A DNA stretch of 64,000 bases from Maylandia zebra (lineage: Eukaryota > Chordata > Actinopteri > Cichliformes > Cichlidae): contig NC_135174.1 of NCBI RefSeq assembly GCF_041146795.1, positions 24,204,878 through 24,268,877 on the forward strand, written 5' to 3'. Made by a program: the position numbers and the translations under genes. Of the stretch, positions 1-19,820 are shown piece after piece (the first letter of the stretch is position 1; every line of letters starts with the position of its first letter). The notes under the pieces are model-generated. The model saw only the letters and a list, made by a program, of their open reading frames with translations. It made no database searches and was not told the DNA's origin.

Positions 1-22
1 ACTAAATCAATTGCCAACGCAC

Positions 23-7931
<7,909 letters not shown>

Positions 7932-7935
<4 letters not shown>

Positions 7936-7954
7936 GTCTAAATATTAGACATGT
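7932..7954 (-). promoter_or_regulatory. col1a1: col1a1 5' stem-loop around the start codon, with uORF
   Basis: A perfect 10-bp inverted repeat, ACATGTCTAA / TTAGACATGT, separated by three bases, contains the real ATG in one arm and an upstream ATG in the other. The upstream ATG opens a four-codon frame (ATG TCT AAT ATT) that stops at TAG two bases before the main start. Vertebrate type I and III collagen mRNAs carry a start-codon stem-loop bound by LARP6 that controls their translation. Position and arm sequence here agree with it, but binding is inferred. Confidence 0.85.
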
Positions 7955-8089
7955 AGATTCTTTGCGGAAAAGGGGAATCCTCTATCTCCTCAGACACCAC
8001 TCATACACGGTAGGGTCCGGTCTGTGTGTAACTCCAATCCAGACCCTAGCAGAAACTCCCTACTGCCTAAACAAATGAGTTAACTTGGC

Positions 8090-8096
8090 TTTTATA
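8090..8096 (-). promoter_or_regulatory. col1a1: Probable TATA box of col1a1
   Basis: On the minus strand this reads TATAAAA within GGCATATAAAAGCC, about 155 bases upstream of the start codon. That would place the transcription start near 8,060 and give a 5' UTR of about 120 nt, similar to other type I collagen genes. No transcript data were available. Confidence 0.7.
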
Positions 8097-8099
8097 TGC

Positions 8100-11000
8100 C
8101 TAAACTTTTGGGGAGGTCCTGTGCGCAGCAGATAACTTGTACATGTTCAAGTCAGAGGCCCTCCTTCATCAGAGAGATGGGCCGTCTTAGAACATGTCAA
8201 ACAAGTTCACGTTTCAGCTCAAACGTGGATGATGAGGAAAGGCATCATTTACACGCAGGCTCTCCACCGCGCAGACGTGTTTTATCTTCTTAACGCTCCG
8301 TGGATTTTCTTAATTGACACTCGTGTTGAGGCGTTTTGTCTTTCCCGTGTTCATCGATATGCTGAGCAGCTGTTTGCTTTCAGATGTGCAGGAAGTTGAG
8401 TTCTTTTTCACAGTTTTATTTCATGACGGGAGTTTTATTTTATTTATTTATTTTATATATGTAAAGGGTTCAACGCAATGTTTGAGGAATTCAGCCGAAG
8501 AGAAGTTTGCGTAATTTACGCACGAAGAGTAACAAGATTAAACAGGATATTTTGGGACTCCTTACATGTTTGTAGAGAAACATTTTGTGTATGTATATGT
8601 AAATGTATTCAATTCAAGTAAATTTATTCAAACTTAAGCTGAAAAGAATTCATTTTATGGTCTTATGGTCCATTTCTTTATTCTTGGGGCCTAAACACTT
8701 TCGAGTATCAAGCATCTGCAGGACATTGCAGATTACACCAGTGTTCTGTGTGTACAGAACATATGTGTTCATATTCAAATAAAGTATTTTACATAGATTT
8801 ATTAAATCCAGTTACAAGTATAAGTAACTGCAAGTTTGATGCCTTCACAAAATATTAACATATTATAACCCATTATGTTTCCCCTAATTATCTTAACTCT
8901 TCCTCAATCACCAATAACATTGCTTACAGATTTGGTGTTTTGTTGGCATTAGCAACAACCAATAAGAAAGATTGACACAGTTTGAAAACATCCATGTTTC
9001 TGTTTCAAAAGCTCCCATTCCCCAAAAACATAGGACATCCCATGATGTTAGAGATGGAGAAGGAGGGAAAGAGAGAGTGCGAAAAAAAATCTGGCAAGTC
9101 CACAAAGCAGTCTGCTTTAACTGTGGACACGTTGCAGCTTCTGCAACTACAGTGTGGCCCAATCTGACCTTTCATTTACTCTGCCTCTTTCTGCTTCATC
9201 TTTTTTGAGTTTTGTTTTTTTACATTCAAGCTATCTTGTCCTCCATTAAGTGGAAACAGTGAAGATATAAGAAACAATATTGACGATACAATGATGATGT
9301 ATGAGACTCCATCAGGAACTGATCAAAAAAGGAAAAAAGCATGTTAGATAGTTGATTCAGCATTGGGGGAAAATAATTTTTTTTCAGTTTTGTCACCCCA
9401 AAATTAAAGGAAATCTTTTAATTTTAAAAAACCTCATACCAACATAAAAAGTACAATGCATACTGCAGTGAAGGTAAGTCCCACGGCTATATACTATACA
9501 ATATTTATCATTCTACCTGGAGCAATAAAGACAGAAGAAAAACATAAAAACAACATAATCGTACAAACAAGGCCCAAAACCACCATGTCAGCTATTGTAA
9601 AGAATTGTTCCTATGGTAATTTATTACATCTGAAATTTAAAAGTTTTTGTATGTTTTCCTATTCATAGTTAGGCTAATTCATAGTATCTGCCTCAAAAAT
9701 AAACTTAAATTGTAGTTTCATACAAGCTAGTGACGACACTGTAAACAGAATAAAAATCATCTTGAATATTTACAGAAGCATTACTTAAGCAATCAATATT
9801 TTTAATGCTACTCTGAAGAAGTGCATATTTACATGAAGACAGCATTAGATAAATTGTCAGGTTGCATAAATCTTCACTGTTTTTATATTTATTCAGCCGT
9901 CTGGATGATTGAGGGGGAGTTGTTTAGTGATTTTGTATCAAGTAAACAGATCTTTTATAGAATTTGTTCCTTGTGTATTGAAATCAGGTTATGCACTCAA
10001 ACACCTGCTAATAAACATACAGCGATCAATTTTACTTTCAGAGCCAACCTAAAAGTTTTCTCTTTTTTAATCCCAGAAGGTTGTTTGTTCTCCTAAGTTA
10101 CAGCTTATGTTATGCATTTGTGCAACATCCACTGGCTTTCTGAGGTCAAAGATACTGATTTGTGACATAAATGAGAATACTGTACGAGACAACAGAGTAA
10201 TTTGTGCAGCATATAAATAAATCATGAATTAGAAATGGCTCCAAGTGACAATTTTGAATGTGCACTGAAGGAGCTTCAAGACTTTTAGTGTGGGAATGCT
10301 TTCCAGGGGTTGTAAATGAAAATAGGGAAGTCCTGCTGTTAGTCTGAGAGGAAATTCATTTGATAAGCTTTGTGCCTGTGTGCTGCCTCTGTGATTCTAA
10401 CCTAGAAAATTCAACTGAAAAATGTCATCATTTGAAATTTTCTGAATGTGAAATGTGATGTGAATCAGGTTAGATTTATGATAAATCTTTAAGGCAGCAC
10501 TTTCAAAGAGACTTTCCATGAGTGAAATGAAGTTGAAGCTCACAGGACAGTGTTTAAATAGAACTGGTAATTTTCTAGTGTTTGCCTTGGACTCAAGTTG
10601 CTGCAATCTATAATATATAGAGTCCAGACTGGTGGTTTGGGTGGAAGCGCTCAGAGTGATTTTATGGCATTTTAGCTGCCTTCAAATATTCTAGCAGTGC
10701 AGCTTGAAGCTAGATGTTTTTTCTCACTGTAAGATAAGATGTTTGAGAAAAAAATAAATAATTAAATGACACTGCTGTTAAGAGAAGCTGAAACAACACA
10801 AACTCTCTTTTCTGCCAACACAGGTAACAGCTTGAAATCCTCCCATGTAAGACGGTCTTTTTTTATCACAACACAGGGAGTGAAAAAGAATTGAATTGCA
10901 GCCACCGTGCTTTGTCGACTCAAGGGAGGAAATTCCACGTTTGTCACTGGCAGCTTGTTGAACTTCATGAGCCCAAGATGTAATAAATTGTGGGAAAAGG

Positions 11001-14000
11001 TGTCTTCATAGTTGCAGCTGCAAAGTTTTTATGTCTTGCATCTTAATATTTAGAATTCTGCAACTGTTTTCTTTAATGAAAACTAACAGGCCTCACAAGG
11101 ACAGGCATTTGTGAACAGAAACCGAGGGTGTTTGGGGAAAAAAAGATTGTGTTTGTTAAAAGCTATGCGGCGTATCCGTAGGGCCTAGGTCAAACAGCTG
11201 TGATTTGAAATAAGACCTATACTTATTTTTTGGGGGCTATCCGAGCACTCACACGCCTCACGGCAACTCAGACTAAAAAATTAATTTAAAAGGAGATGTA
11301 TTTTGGAGATGTATTTTTGTTCCATTCAGCATTAAGATGTCACAGAGCTTGCGATGCAACTAAACTGTGCATTCCACAGCAAGCCTCTGAGCTATAGCCA
11401 GCAACACGTAGCATTGCCTTTGCTGTCCACGTGTTTCTACTTGTACGTCTTCAGAGCCTTTGCTGTTCCACACTCAACAAAGCCAAACCCCTTCTCCGAC
11501 TATCTCTCACTCTGTCTCTCACTGCTTTCTATCACTTAGTGCCTGAAGGTCTTTCTTCGACTTTTTTAAGGTGCCAGGGGGTATTTATAAGTTTTTCCTC
11601 TTTGTTTTTTTTGTTTTTTTGAAAACTATAATATCTCCTTTGACTTGCTGCCTGACTGCCAATTTGCAATAAGGCCACTATTACTTGGTGTTAAGTCTTT
11701 GTTCCAGGCGATTATGACGTTTGTTAATTATTCTCAATTACAGGTTTAAGCACAAGAATTTTCATGCTTTGTTTAGGTGGAAGCCCATTCTAGGCCCACC
11801 TGCTTCAGACAAATTACAGGGTATGATGTGGAAAATTGTACAGTAATGTAAATTAAAATCAGTCACTGCACAGTATATCTTTAAATTTCTGAATGGCTGT
11901 AATCAAGTGCAAAGGCGAGCAGTAATGCTGTTTGTCTTTGAGCATCTTCAAACTTTAAATGTGCTTATTTACTTAACATTAATGATAATAATATTTTCTG
12001 ATACTTTTAAGATGATGCAGTATATTTACATTTGCAATGTAGAATGTTAAAGCACTGCTGATATAACAGGTTCGAATTAGATGAAAGAAATATTCCAAAA
12101 ACAGAAAGCTTTGGAAGTGTGTTTAACATATTCAAAAAGCATCATGTTGCATTCTCTTATATATACAGTATATAGGGATATATGGATCCCCATTAACCAC
12201 TTTTAGTATGGTCATATGTATTTCTTATGGCACTGGATATAAAGCAATGGTTTTTTTAAATCCTAAAAATGTGTGTTTTTGCTGTGAAGTGAAATCTATG
12301 TTATGGGCTAACAAGAGTATTACCACTCTAGGCAAGTGATTTAGATTTCACTTTCCCTCTTTTTTTGTTGCATGATGGCAGTTTACTCCAATTAGTGGCC
12401 ATTTATTGTATACATTCCTCTTCAAATTGGAAGATTGACTCCATTATATAGGGTATAATAATTCTCTGTTAACATTTGGATGACAGTAAAAAACAACAAA
12501 CTGAATATGTGCAGTAGTGGGCTACAGTTCATTGGGAATAACTGCATACATGGGGAACAGTTTGGGTTTCATCTTTTACATTACAGACCATCAAATAGGC
12601 TGAGAAACTTAGCCAAAGGATTATTGCAGATTCTCACTCAAGTCAACTCTTTAAACTGTAAGCTGCGTTCAGTTTCAGGAGAGCTAAAGTCTGCCGTGTA
12701 CGTGTACAGACGGGCAAATGACTACTGTGACTACAGCAGTCGCCTCCATGAAAATAAACCTTCCAGCTCTGGCCCAGACTCTGCAGGTTTATTCAAAGTA
12801 GCAGCATCAGTTGAAAAAAAAAAGGATTTCCACACAGCATCATGGGTAAATGCTCAATTACAGGGTGAGCGTCTGATCCCACTTCTGCCTGTTACTTCAA
12901 GCAGAGCCCAATGTGAGATGCAATCATCTCATAAAGGCCTGCTTTCTGTCTTTTTAGCCTCAGGATGGTTTGTGCTTGCTACTGAGCACTACTCTCAGCA
13001 CTACACAAGTCTGTGCCAAAAAAAAATCTTTATTTAGTAAGGTCTGCTTGCTAGATTTGATCTGATATGTGACCTCAATAACAAGCAACTTTCAGCAACA
13101 AGTCGAGGAGTATTTTTCGCTAATGACCTACTGTTGCAAGGGCCAACCAACCAATGGTTGTAATGGGGTCGCCAAATAGTCTTTCTGCATGTATGACTGT
13201 TGCTTCAGTATGACAAGTGGGTCACATTTTGTCTTGTGCAACATTAGCTTGTAAAAATGACACTTTAAGCAGGCAACTGTTGTTTTAATCTTATTTGTAG
13301 CCAAAGTTAGCATCCCTTTTAATACCACACTACATTACTAACCAAGTTAGCAAGCCAGTGCCAATATTACGCGCATCATTTATATACTGGTACAAAGATC
13401 ACTCATTAAAATGTAGTTGGTGTTATCTTGATAGTTAAATATAAAAGTGATCACAGTAAAACAACTTACTAAATAGTAAATAGATGCTAACTATTTAAAT
13501 AATTCAAAGTCTCCTTTTTTCAAAGGTTCAGCTGCCTAACAAATCCACCATCTCAAGAGCTCCTCCCATCATGGCATGCCACATCCTCTTGAGGTGTGGA
13601 ACAGAATGATGTGGGACCCACCCTTACAAACCTATAGCTACATTTTTAATCAGCCTATCTTAAAATAACATTTTCTGATACATTAGGTGTCTTCAAGGAT
13701 TTCATGAACAACATTTATCTCTTGACTTTGTTTCCCTCACAGAACACACATTTCTGTAAAGACCTTTTCTGGGTCTGGTTTTCTTTTCATCTCTGCATCT
13801 GGTTTTCTCCAGTGTCCCAGCCCCCATCCAAACTTCAGCTCTCCATCCCTCCCTCCTTCTCGCCCTGCCTCCTCCTTTTTCCTCCCATCCCTCCACTCCC
13901 CCCACCGGTGCAGACATCCAGTCAGACTCAGCGAGTGGATGGAAAATATGACTGGATCCTTCCCTGACTTCAGATAATGTGCAAGACTGCTGGCGAGCGT

Positions 14001-17000
14001 GGCACCTCTAAAAACAGGGAAGAATAAGAGCATACCGGACAGTGAACAGCTTATCTGAAAGGGAGCTCTTTGTATGTCATTAACTAACTTTTGTGGTTAG
14101 TTTGTCATTTGCAAGTAAAAGTTCAGTCACTTTACACCTGAAAACATGTTCCAACAACTTAAGGATTTACACAAACATCACAACAAATGTGCTGTCTTTA
14201 TTTTTAATCATAGAAAAATCACAGACCCTCAAAGTCCCCCCCCTTATCTGACAATGCTTATGTTGGTTATCTTTATGTTAGCACAACATCAGAGGCCACA
14301 AGACAAAAACTAAAGAGTCCCCCTGTGCATGTGGGTGTCATATTTCCCAGCCACAATAGCTCAAACTGGGAGAGAGCCTGCTGCAAAGCAGAGGAGACTC
14401 GGCTCAGTATTGTTGGGATGGGCTTTGGATGAGACAGACACATACACAAACACACACAAACAGGAAAAAGTGACACACAACTCAGCTAAAACTGCTTCAT
14501 GAAACTGTTGAAATCTGAGGGATTCTAGCTTTCACTGGTGAAGTTAAAGTCTTCTTCCTCTCTGAATGGTCTTTCCAGTTGACCTGCAATTTCTTCAGGG
14601 TGGTTTGACACTGGTCTTTTCCAGCATCTGGGAAAGTTAGTTAGTTATAAGAGAGTCCATTCCTTCCCTTTTATCTGTAGTTTTCTTTCTTTTTTTGCTT
14701 TTAGCTTTATCTCCACGTCAATCTGTGCCTTACTTTATGGCTAAATTCCATTTTTATTTTTACAGCATTTTGAGCTGTTTTGGCTTTCTTAACTATCTTC
14801 AGCACGTCGCTTAGTCATTGTGAGCACTTTAATTTCTCCTCTGCACCACCAAGTGTTAACATTTAACTTTTAAACAGCGTCTCTGAACCTTGCTTTGAGT
14901 TTTGAAGTCAGCCTCTGTCGCAAAGTGAGTTTGAAAGGCATGACTGGGGAAAAATGAGCTCAGAGATCCCGTCTGGAAACATCGTTACTCCAGCTGCCTT
15001 CCACTCCTCTGCAAAGGCTCATAAATACTGTGGCCTGCAGAGATGTTCGCGTGTGAGAAAAATGAGGGGAAAGTAGGAGGTACGGCTGAGTATAAGAGTG
15101 GAAGACGAAAAAGACGAGCAGGAGAGACAAACAAAGAAAACCAAGAGAAGAAATTGAGGAGAAGAAGGAGGAGACATTAATTGGGAGTTTAGTAGTTATA
15201 TGAAGCAGTCGATTCGATTTTATCTATATAACTAACAGATGCAGAGAAAATGAGTAGAATACCCAGTAGGTAACCTCAAACTGAGAGACACTGGAAATGG
15301 AAACAGGGAGCCCTGTAACTATGCAGGGGAAAATTCCCATCTGTCTATGAGTCATACTCTCCCCTCAGCCACCAAAGCGAAATTTAACAACTCTAAAGTT
15401 TTTACACTGCTGAGACGATGATATTCGAAGAATGTTTTAGGCACATTAATTATGTCTCATCTTATATAAAAGTATTAGGATACATTCCTGATATTATGTT
15501 TACATTATAGGAGTATTGTTGTGAGCAATGTCAAGTTGTGTACAGATCATTTTCCAACGAGTACATTTTGCTGTCTTGTTCTAGTTAGAAAGGTTTTTAT
15601 TGCAAGATAGTGAAATTCAAGCTGCAATGTTATCACAGCATTGGCAGTCTTATATTTGTAGATTTATCCTGATGCAGATAAGCAGAAGTTAAGTGCATTA
15701 GTTTGCCTGGCGACAGTTCTTAGATTTTACTTCAGAAATTAATTCAGAGATACTTACAGAGTCATGTGAATTGCTAGACCTCTTTTTGTGGAGCTCATGC
15801 TGCAATATTGCTCTGTTATACCCCGGTAAAATCTTAGATTTGAGTTTTAACATCAGTGGATATTGTTTGGCAGTGGATCAGTTTAGGCTGATAGTAATCT
15901 AATCCACAATTCAATTTAATCCCCTGCTACAAGTTTGGACTGAACATGCAATATACTATGCTTAAGCTTTCTGTAAATAACATAAAATAAAAACTGAGGT
16001 GTCATTGCAAAACATGATTGTTGAATCCCAGTCATATCACTGTCTCACAAAAACCTTAATTTGAAGTCACAGACAGTAGACTGAAGTAGGCCTATATATG
16101 ATGTCCATGCACTTCACCATAAGGTCTCACATTTTTGTATATTTTCCAAAATAATTTGTTACTGTTATACGTATTTTACAATATTAAGTGTTAATCTTAT
16201 GCTTCTTATGCTGACTCATACATTTTCTTTTACCACCACCACCACCACAGCGTTAATGCAAGTAGGCCTATAGGTAGGGGACCTCGTCTCTTGACTGCAT
16301 TTATATTCATGCTAATGCCTTTGAGTACAGTTAGTCACTTAAGTGTCCCACTCTGAGACACTTCCATTGAGCTCTTTATTTTTCATTGCCATTTTATTTT
16401 ATTTTTTAACCTGAAGACAAAGACGTTTTCTCCTTTCGTACCAGGTAAGGAGTATAGCCTACCTTAAACATCGGAAGCAGTATAGTCCCATCAAACGTGG
16501 TTTATAGCTCTTTTAACTGTCTATTTACACGATGTGCCGTAACCAAAAAAACCCCAAAACTAAACTAAACTAAAAAACGTGTACCCCTTTGAACATATTG
16601 GCAAACTGACAATGTAGTAAGCTCATTTAAAAGCACGAAATTTACAAATTTCAATTGTTTACTACCCAATCACACCGCTTCCTGTGATTGAAAGCAGCAT
16701 GTCTGAAATCCTTCCGCACTACAAGGATAGCAGGTATGTTTGTGCCTGTAGCTCATTGTTAAGTTAAGTAGTAAGGCTTGTGATGGATTGTTTTGGATTC
16801 TAAGTAAGCTAGAAGACAAATTAGCTGATCGCTTCCTAACCACAAAAGTACAGTATTTAGCTTTATAGCAAATAATATGTAACTAGTCACCTGCAAAGAG
16901 CTGCTTGATGTATTTCTCTGTGCTTAACTTGTGTTAAGCTTTGTTTTCAAATCAAACACATCCAGCTTCACCGTTATTAGTTTGGTTTCCAAGAAGGCAG

Positions 17001-17337
17001 CAATTAAAACAGAAGCTCACTTGAGTGTAAAAGTTTTAACAGTAAATTATACTGTGTTTAAATAAAACCAGCAGGTTTGAATAGTATAATTGATACCAAA
17101 ACTGAGCAAAAATAAAGTCTAGTTAAGATAAAGAGCGCCTGTGAAAGTCTTTAACATTACATGAAAAGACTGTTTATCAGTTGGAAGTAAAATAGCATCT
17201 AAAACCCCAAGAACTGGAGGTCAAACCTGTGAAGTGTGTAATTCTGAATATTAAGAATCAGCATAAAGGTCTGTATCTGAAAGCTTTACTTGCTTCACCA
17301 CCTTGACAAAAAGACAGATGATGCAGTGTGGTGTAAG
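8100..17337. other. Intergenic DNA upstream of col1a1; no gene found
   Basis: About 9.2 kb of AT-rich sequence. The part next to 8,100-8,350 is the col1a1 proximal promoter and is comparatively GC-rich. Elsewhere I see short simple tracts (pyrimidine-rich at 13,730-13,910, purine-rich at 15,060-15,180, CAC repeats near 16,230) but no splice-bounded coding exon and no known RNA gene. The longest frame (12,480-13,037, 185 codons) has no recognisable domain or low-complexity signature of a real protein and is treated as chance. Confidence 0.6.
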
Positions 17338-17560
17338 AATGGTAAATGGACTGGTTCTTATACAGGCCTTTTCTACTCTATCTAAGCACTCATTGCGCTT
17401 TACACAACTTCCCCGATTCACCCATACACACCGCGCTTTTTTATATGTAAGTGTTTTCTATCTAACATGCACACACATCAGAGAGCAAGTTGGAGTTAGT
17501 ATCCTGCCCAAGGATACTTGGCATGCAGACTGGAGGGATTGAACCACCAACCAAAGACAA
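17338..17560. repeat. Dispersed teleost repeat copy (SINE-like)
   Basis: Contains the recurrent string GGTAAATGGACTGGTTCTTAT, then GCGCTTTACAC, CACCCATACACACCGCGC and CTGCCCAAGGATACTTGGCATGCAGACTGGAGGGATTGAACC. These parts resemble the tail and body of the SINE-like elements at 33.7 and 36.1 kb, so this is probably a diverged relative. Family name not assigned. Confidence 0.6.
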
Positions 17561-19525
17561 AGCCTTTCATTTAATATGAGCCACTTTCTTTGAAATAAGG
17601 TTTGTCATCACAGTATCTCATTAATAAAGAAAGATGCCCTTCATTTACTTATAAATGCAGCTGCCTCAAGCATCAATAAAACATTGTATTATTTTGTTCT
17701 GTATCATCAGAAACATTGTTGCAAATTTTCTCCTAGTGTAGTATGTATGTATGTAAAGTGCATCAAATGATGTACAGTACTGATGTAAGTATATTTAATC
17801 ACTAAAATTTGATCTGGATCCTTTCCCCCCAAAATCTACTATGGTTTGGGCTCAACTTTAAGCTCTCTCGATATTCAGTATAGCCACAAAACCTTATTTG
17901 TGTAAGTCTATCTTCTCATTAGGAGTTAAGAATTTGGGGCAATTTGGGGCATTATAAACATGTATGTTATAGAATCCAGTGTAGTTACAGGAGCTATTAA
18001 CTTTGCTTTTCAGAGCTGCTGATTTAGGATTTGGGACTGATAATGCTGTCTGTTTCGGAAAGAGGAAACACCAGTATTTGATATCAGTTTTGAGCATGTG
18101 CAGTAGCTCCCTCAGTGCCCTAGTGTAACAAGCCTGCAGTCCAGCCCAAACTTTGCTGAGTACTTCAGAATGGTTGAGAAGAAGAAGGTGACCTCAATGC
18201 AGAAGAATGCAATGTGGTCTGTCCTCCCTCCCCTAACATTCAGCACGGGTAAAAATTACTTCTCTTAACCCGCAGTTTAGCAGAGGCAGTGTATACGACT
18301 TGAGACATTTAAATAGCCACAGTCTCCTTCTCCTCCCTCCTTACTCTTCTCCCTGCCTTATTTTCACCTCTTTTCATGAAGAGGATATGTGTAAAGTTGC
18401 CACGTTAAATGCCTTCTCTCCTTCCCATTGTGATTGTTCTCACTCTGTAAAGAGATCTTTAACAAAATGAGCACAGTCGTTACTGGCAGACGTGCATAGA
18501 GAAAAAAAACGAGAAAAAAACCCAAAAACCGATTGAACATAAGGATGTGACTGCTCCAGTGTGCATTTTCTTACGCATAGTGAAGTTTTGTTGACTTTCA
18601 GTTTTTTTTCAGTAAAGTAAACAAGCTCTGATCACATCTAATAATCACAGTTTCTCTTCTTTTTGCCATTCTTCCTTTCTACATGACCTATTTGAGCATG
18701 TGTGATTATTTGAGTTGTGGAACTCGTGCTTGCCTGTCTTGTCTTATCTTATTTTTTACAGAAAAGCAAACAAATAGAATGTAAATATTAAATCTGTTCC
18801 CTCAGATTGTTATATCTTAATATAGCTAGAAAAAATATGACCACACAAGATAGACAAGAGAGTGGCTGAGGAGCTATTTGGGATATTATGGAAATCCAAA
18901 TGAGTTCCCACTTGCTCGGTTTGCATCTAAAATGCCTGATTTACTATAAATTAACCTGATCCTCACTGTTACTGTGGCATTATAAACTCGTGTTTTGCCT
19001 CCTCGACATTGTTTACCCCTTTCAAATTTTATCACAGAGACCTCAGAAGAAGAAATTTCATGCTTGATAAGGTGGTGCCAGCCACATGTTCAGAAATCAG
19101 CGCTGGTGCTGAAGGAGGAGTTAAGATTTATGCCTGCCTTCTGTGTCACCCTGAAAGGACTAACAGCTTTCAGATGTTGACTGCGGAGGAAGTATGGAGA
19201 ATGAAAGTGGTAGCGTAGGAAGGTTGCACTGTAAATGATCTATAACAAAACAGGCATTTAGGCGTTCATTGAATGGTGCAGAGTGGTTGCAGGGTGAGGG
19301 AGTGTTTGGAGTGATTAGCCTGATCTTGAGTCTTCTAGCCACATATTGCACTGTGGTCTGTATTATGTATTCTCACTCAAGAGGAAGCTCCAGTCTAATT
19401 TTGGTTAGGAGTACTACTTTGGTTGTGTATTGAACTGTTAGGCTTTAAGACAGTACTTGGTATCTCTGCCATCTGTACTTTCCGTACTATAACAGCCTCC
19501 GTTGAGCAGGAGGAAAGATTCAGTT
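17561..19525. other. Intergenic DNA; nothing recognised
   Basis: AT-rich, with a trivial 10-bp tandem duplication (AATTTGGGGC twice) at 17,931-17,950. No coding exon, RNA gene or repeat family recognised. Confidence 0.5.
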
Positions 19526-19820
19526 GAGTTTTGTTAATACAACGCCTAGTCACAACAACAGTTGTCTCAAGGTGCTTTATGTTGTAGTGTAAAGAGCCTA
19601 TGATATTAGAAAGAAACTGTAACAGCCACATGACCCCCTGTGAGCAACAACTTGATGACAATGGGGAGGAAAAACTCCCATTTAACAGGAAGAAGTCTCT
19701 GGTAGAAACAGGCTGAGGGAGGGGCATCCATCTGCTGTGACTGGTTGGAGTTGAGGGTAAAGAGAACAGACGAGAGAACGACGGGACAAAAGGCAAAGAA
19801 TTAGAGAAAGAGCCACAGTT
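19526..19820. repeat. Dispersed teleost repeat remnant
   Basis: The order of phrases (CACAACAACAG, TCAAGGTGCTTTAT, ATGACCCCCTGTGAGCAA, GGGGAGGAAAAACTCCC, TTTAACAGGAAGAAG, CAGGCTGAGGGAGGGGC) matches a repeat that recurs at 38,636-38,890 and, in its 5' part, at 49,738-49,860. This three-copy agreement inside the window is the evidence. A minus-strand frame of 163 codons over it is an artefact of the repeat. Confidence 0.7.

Noticed and set aside
12480-13037. 185-codon open frame as a gene
   Set aside because: No domain, no splice context, no repeat-independent signal and AT-rich surroundings; one such frame is expected by chance in 64 kb.
15060-15180. Purine-rich tract with TATA-like TATAAG as a promoter and first exon
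   Set aside because: No downstream exon or other support; the purine tract alone is not evidence.
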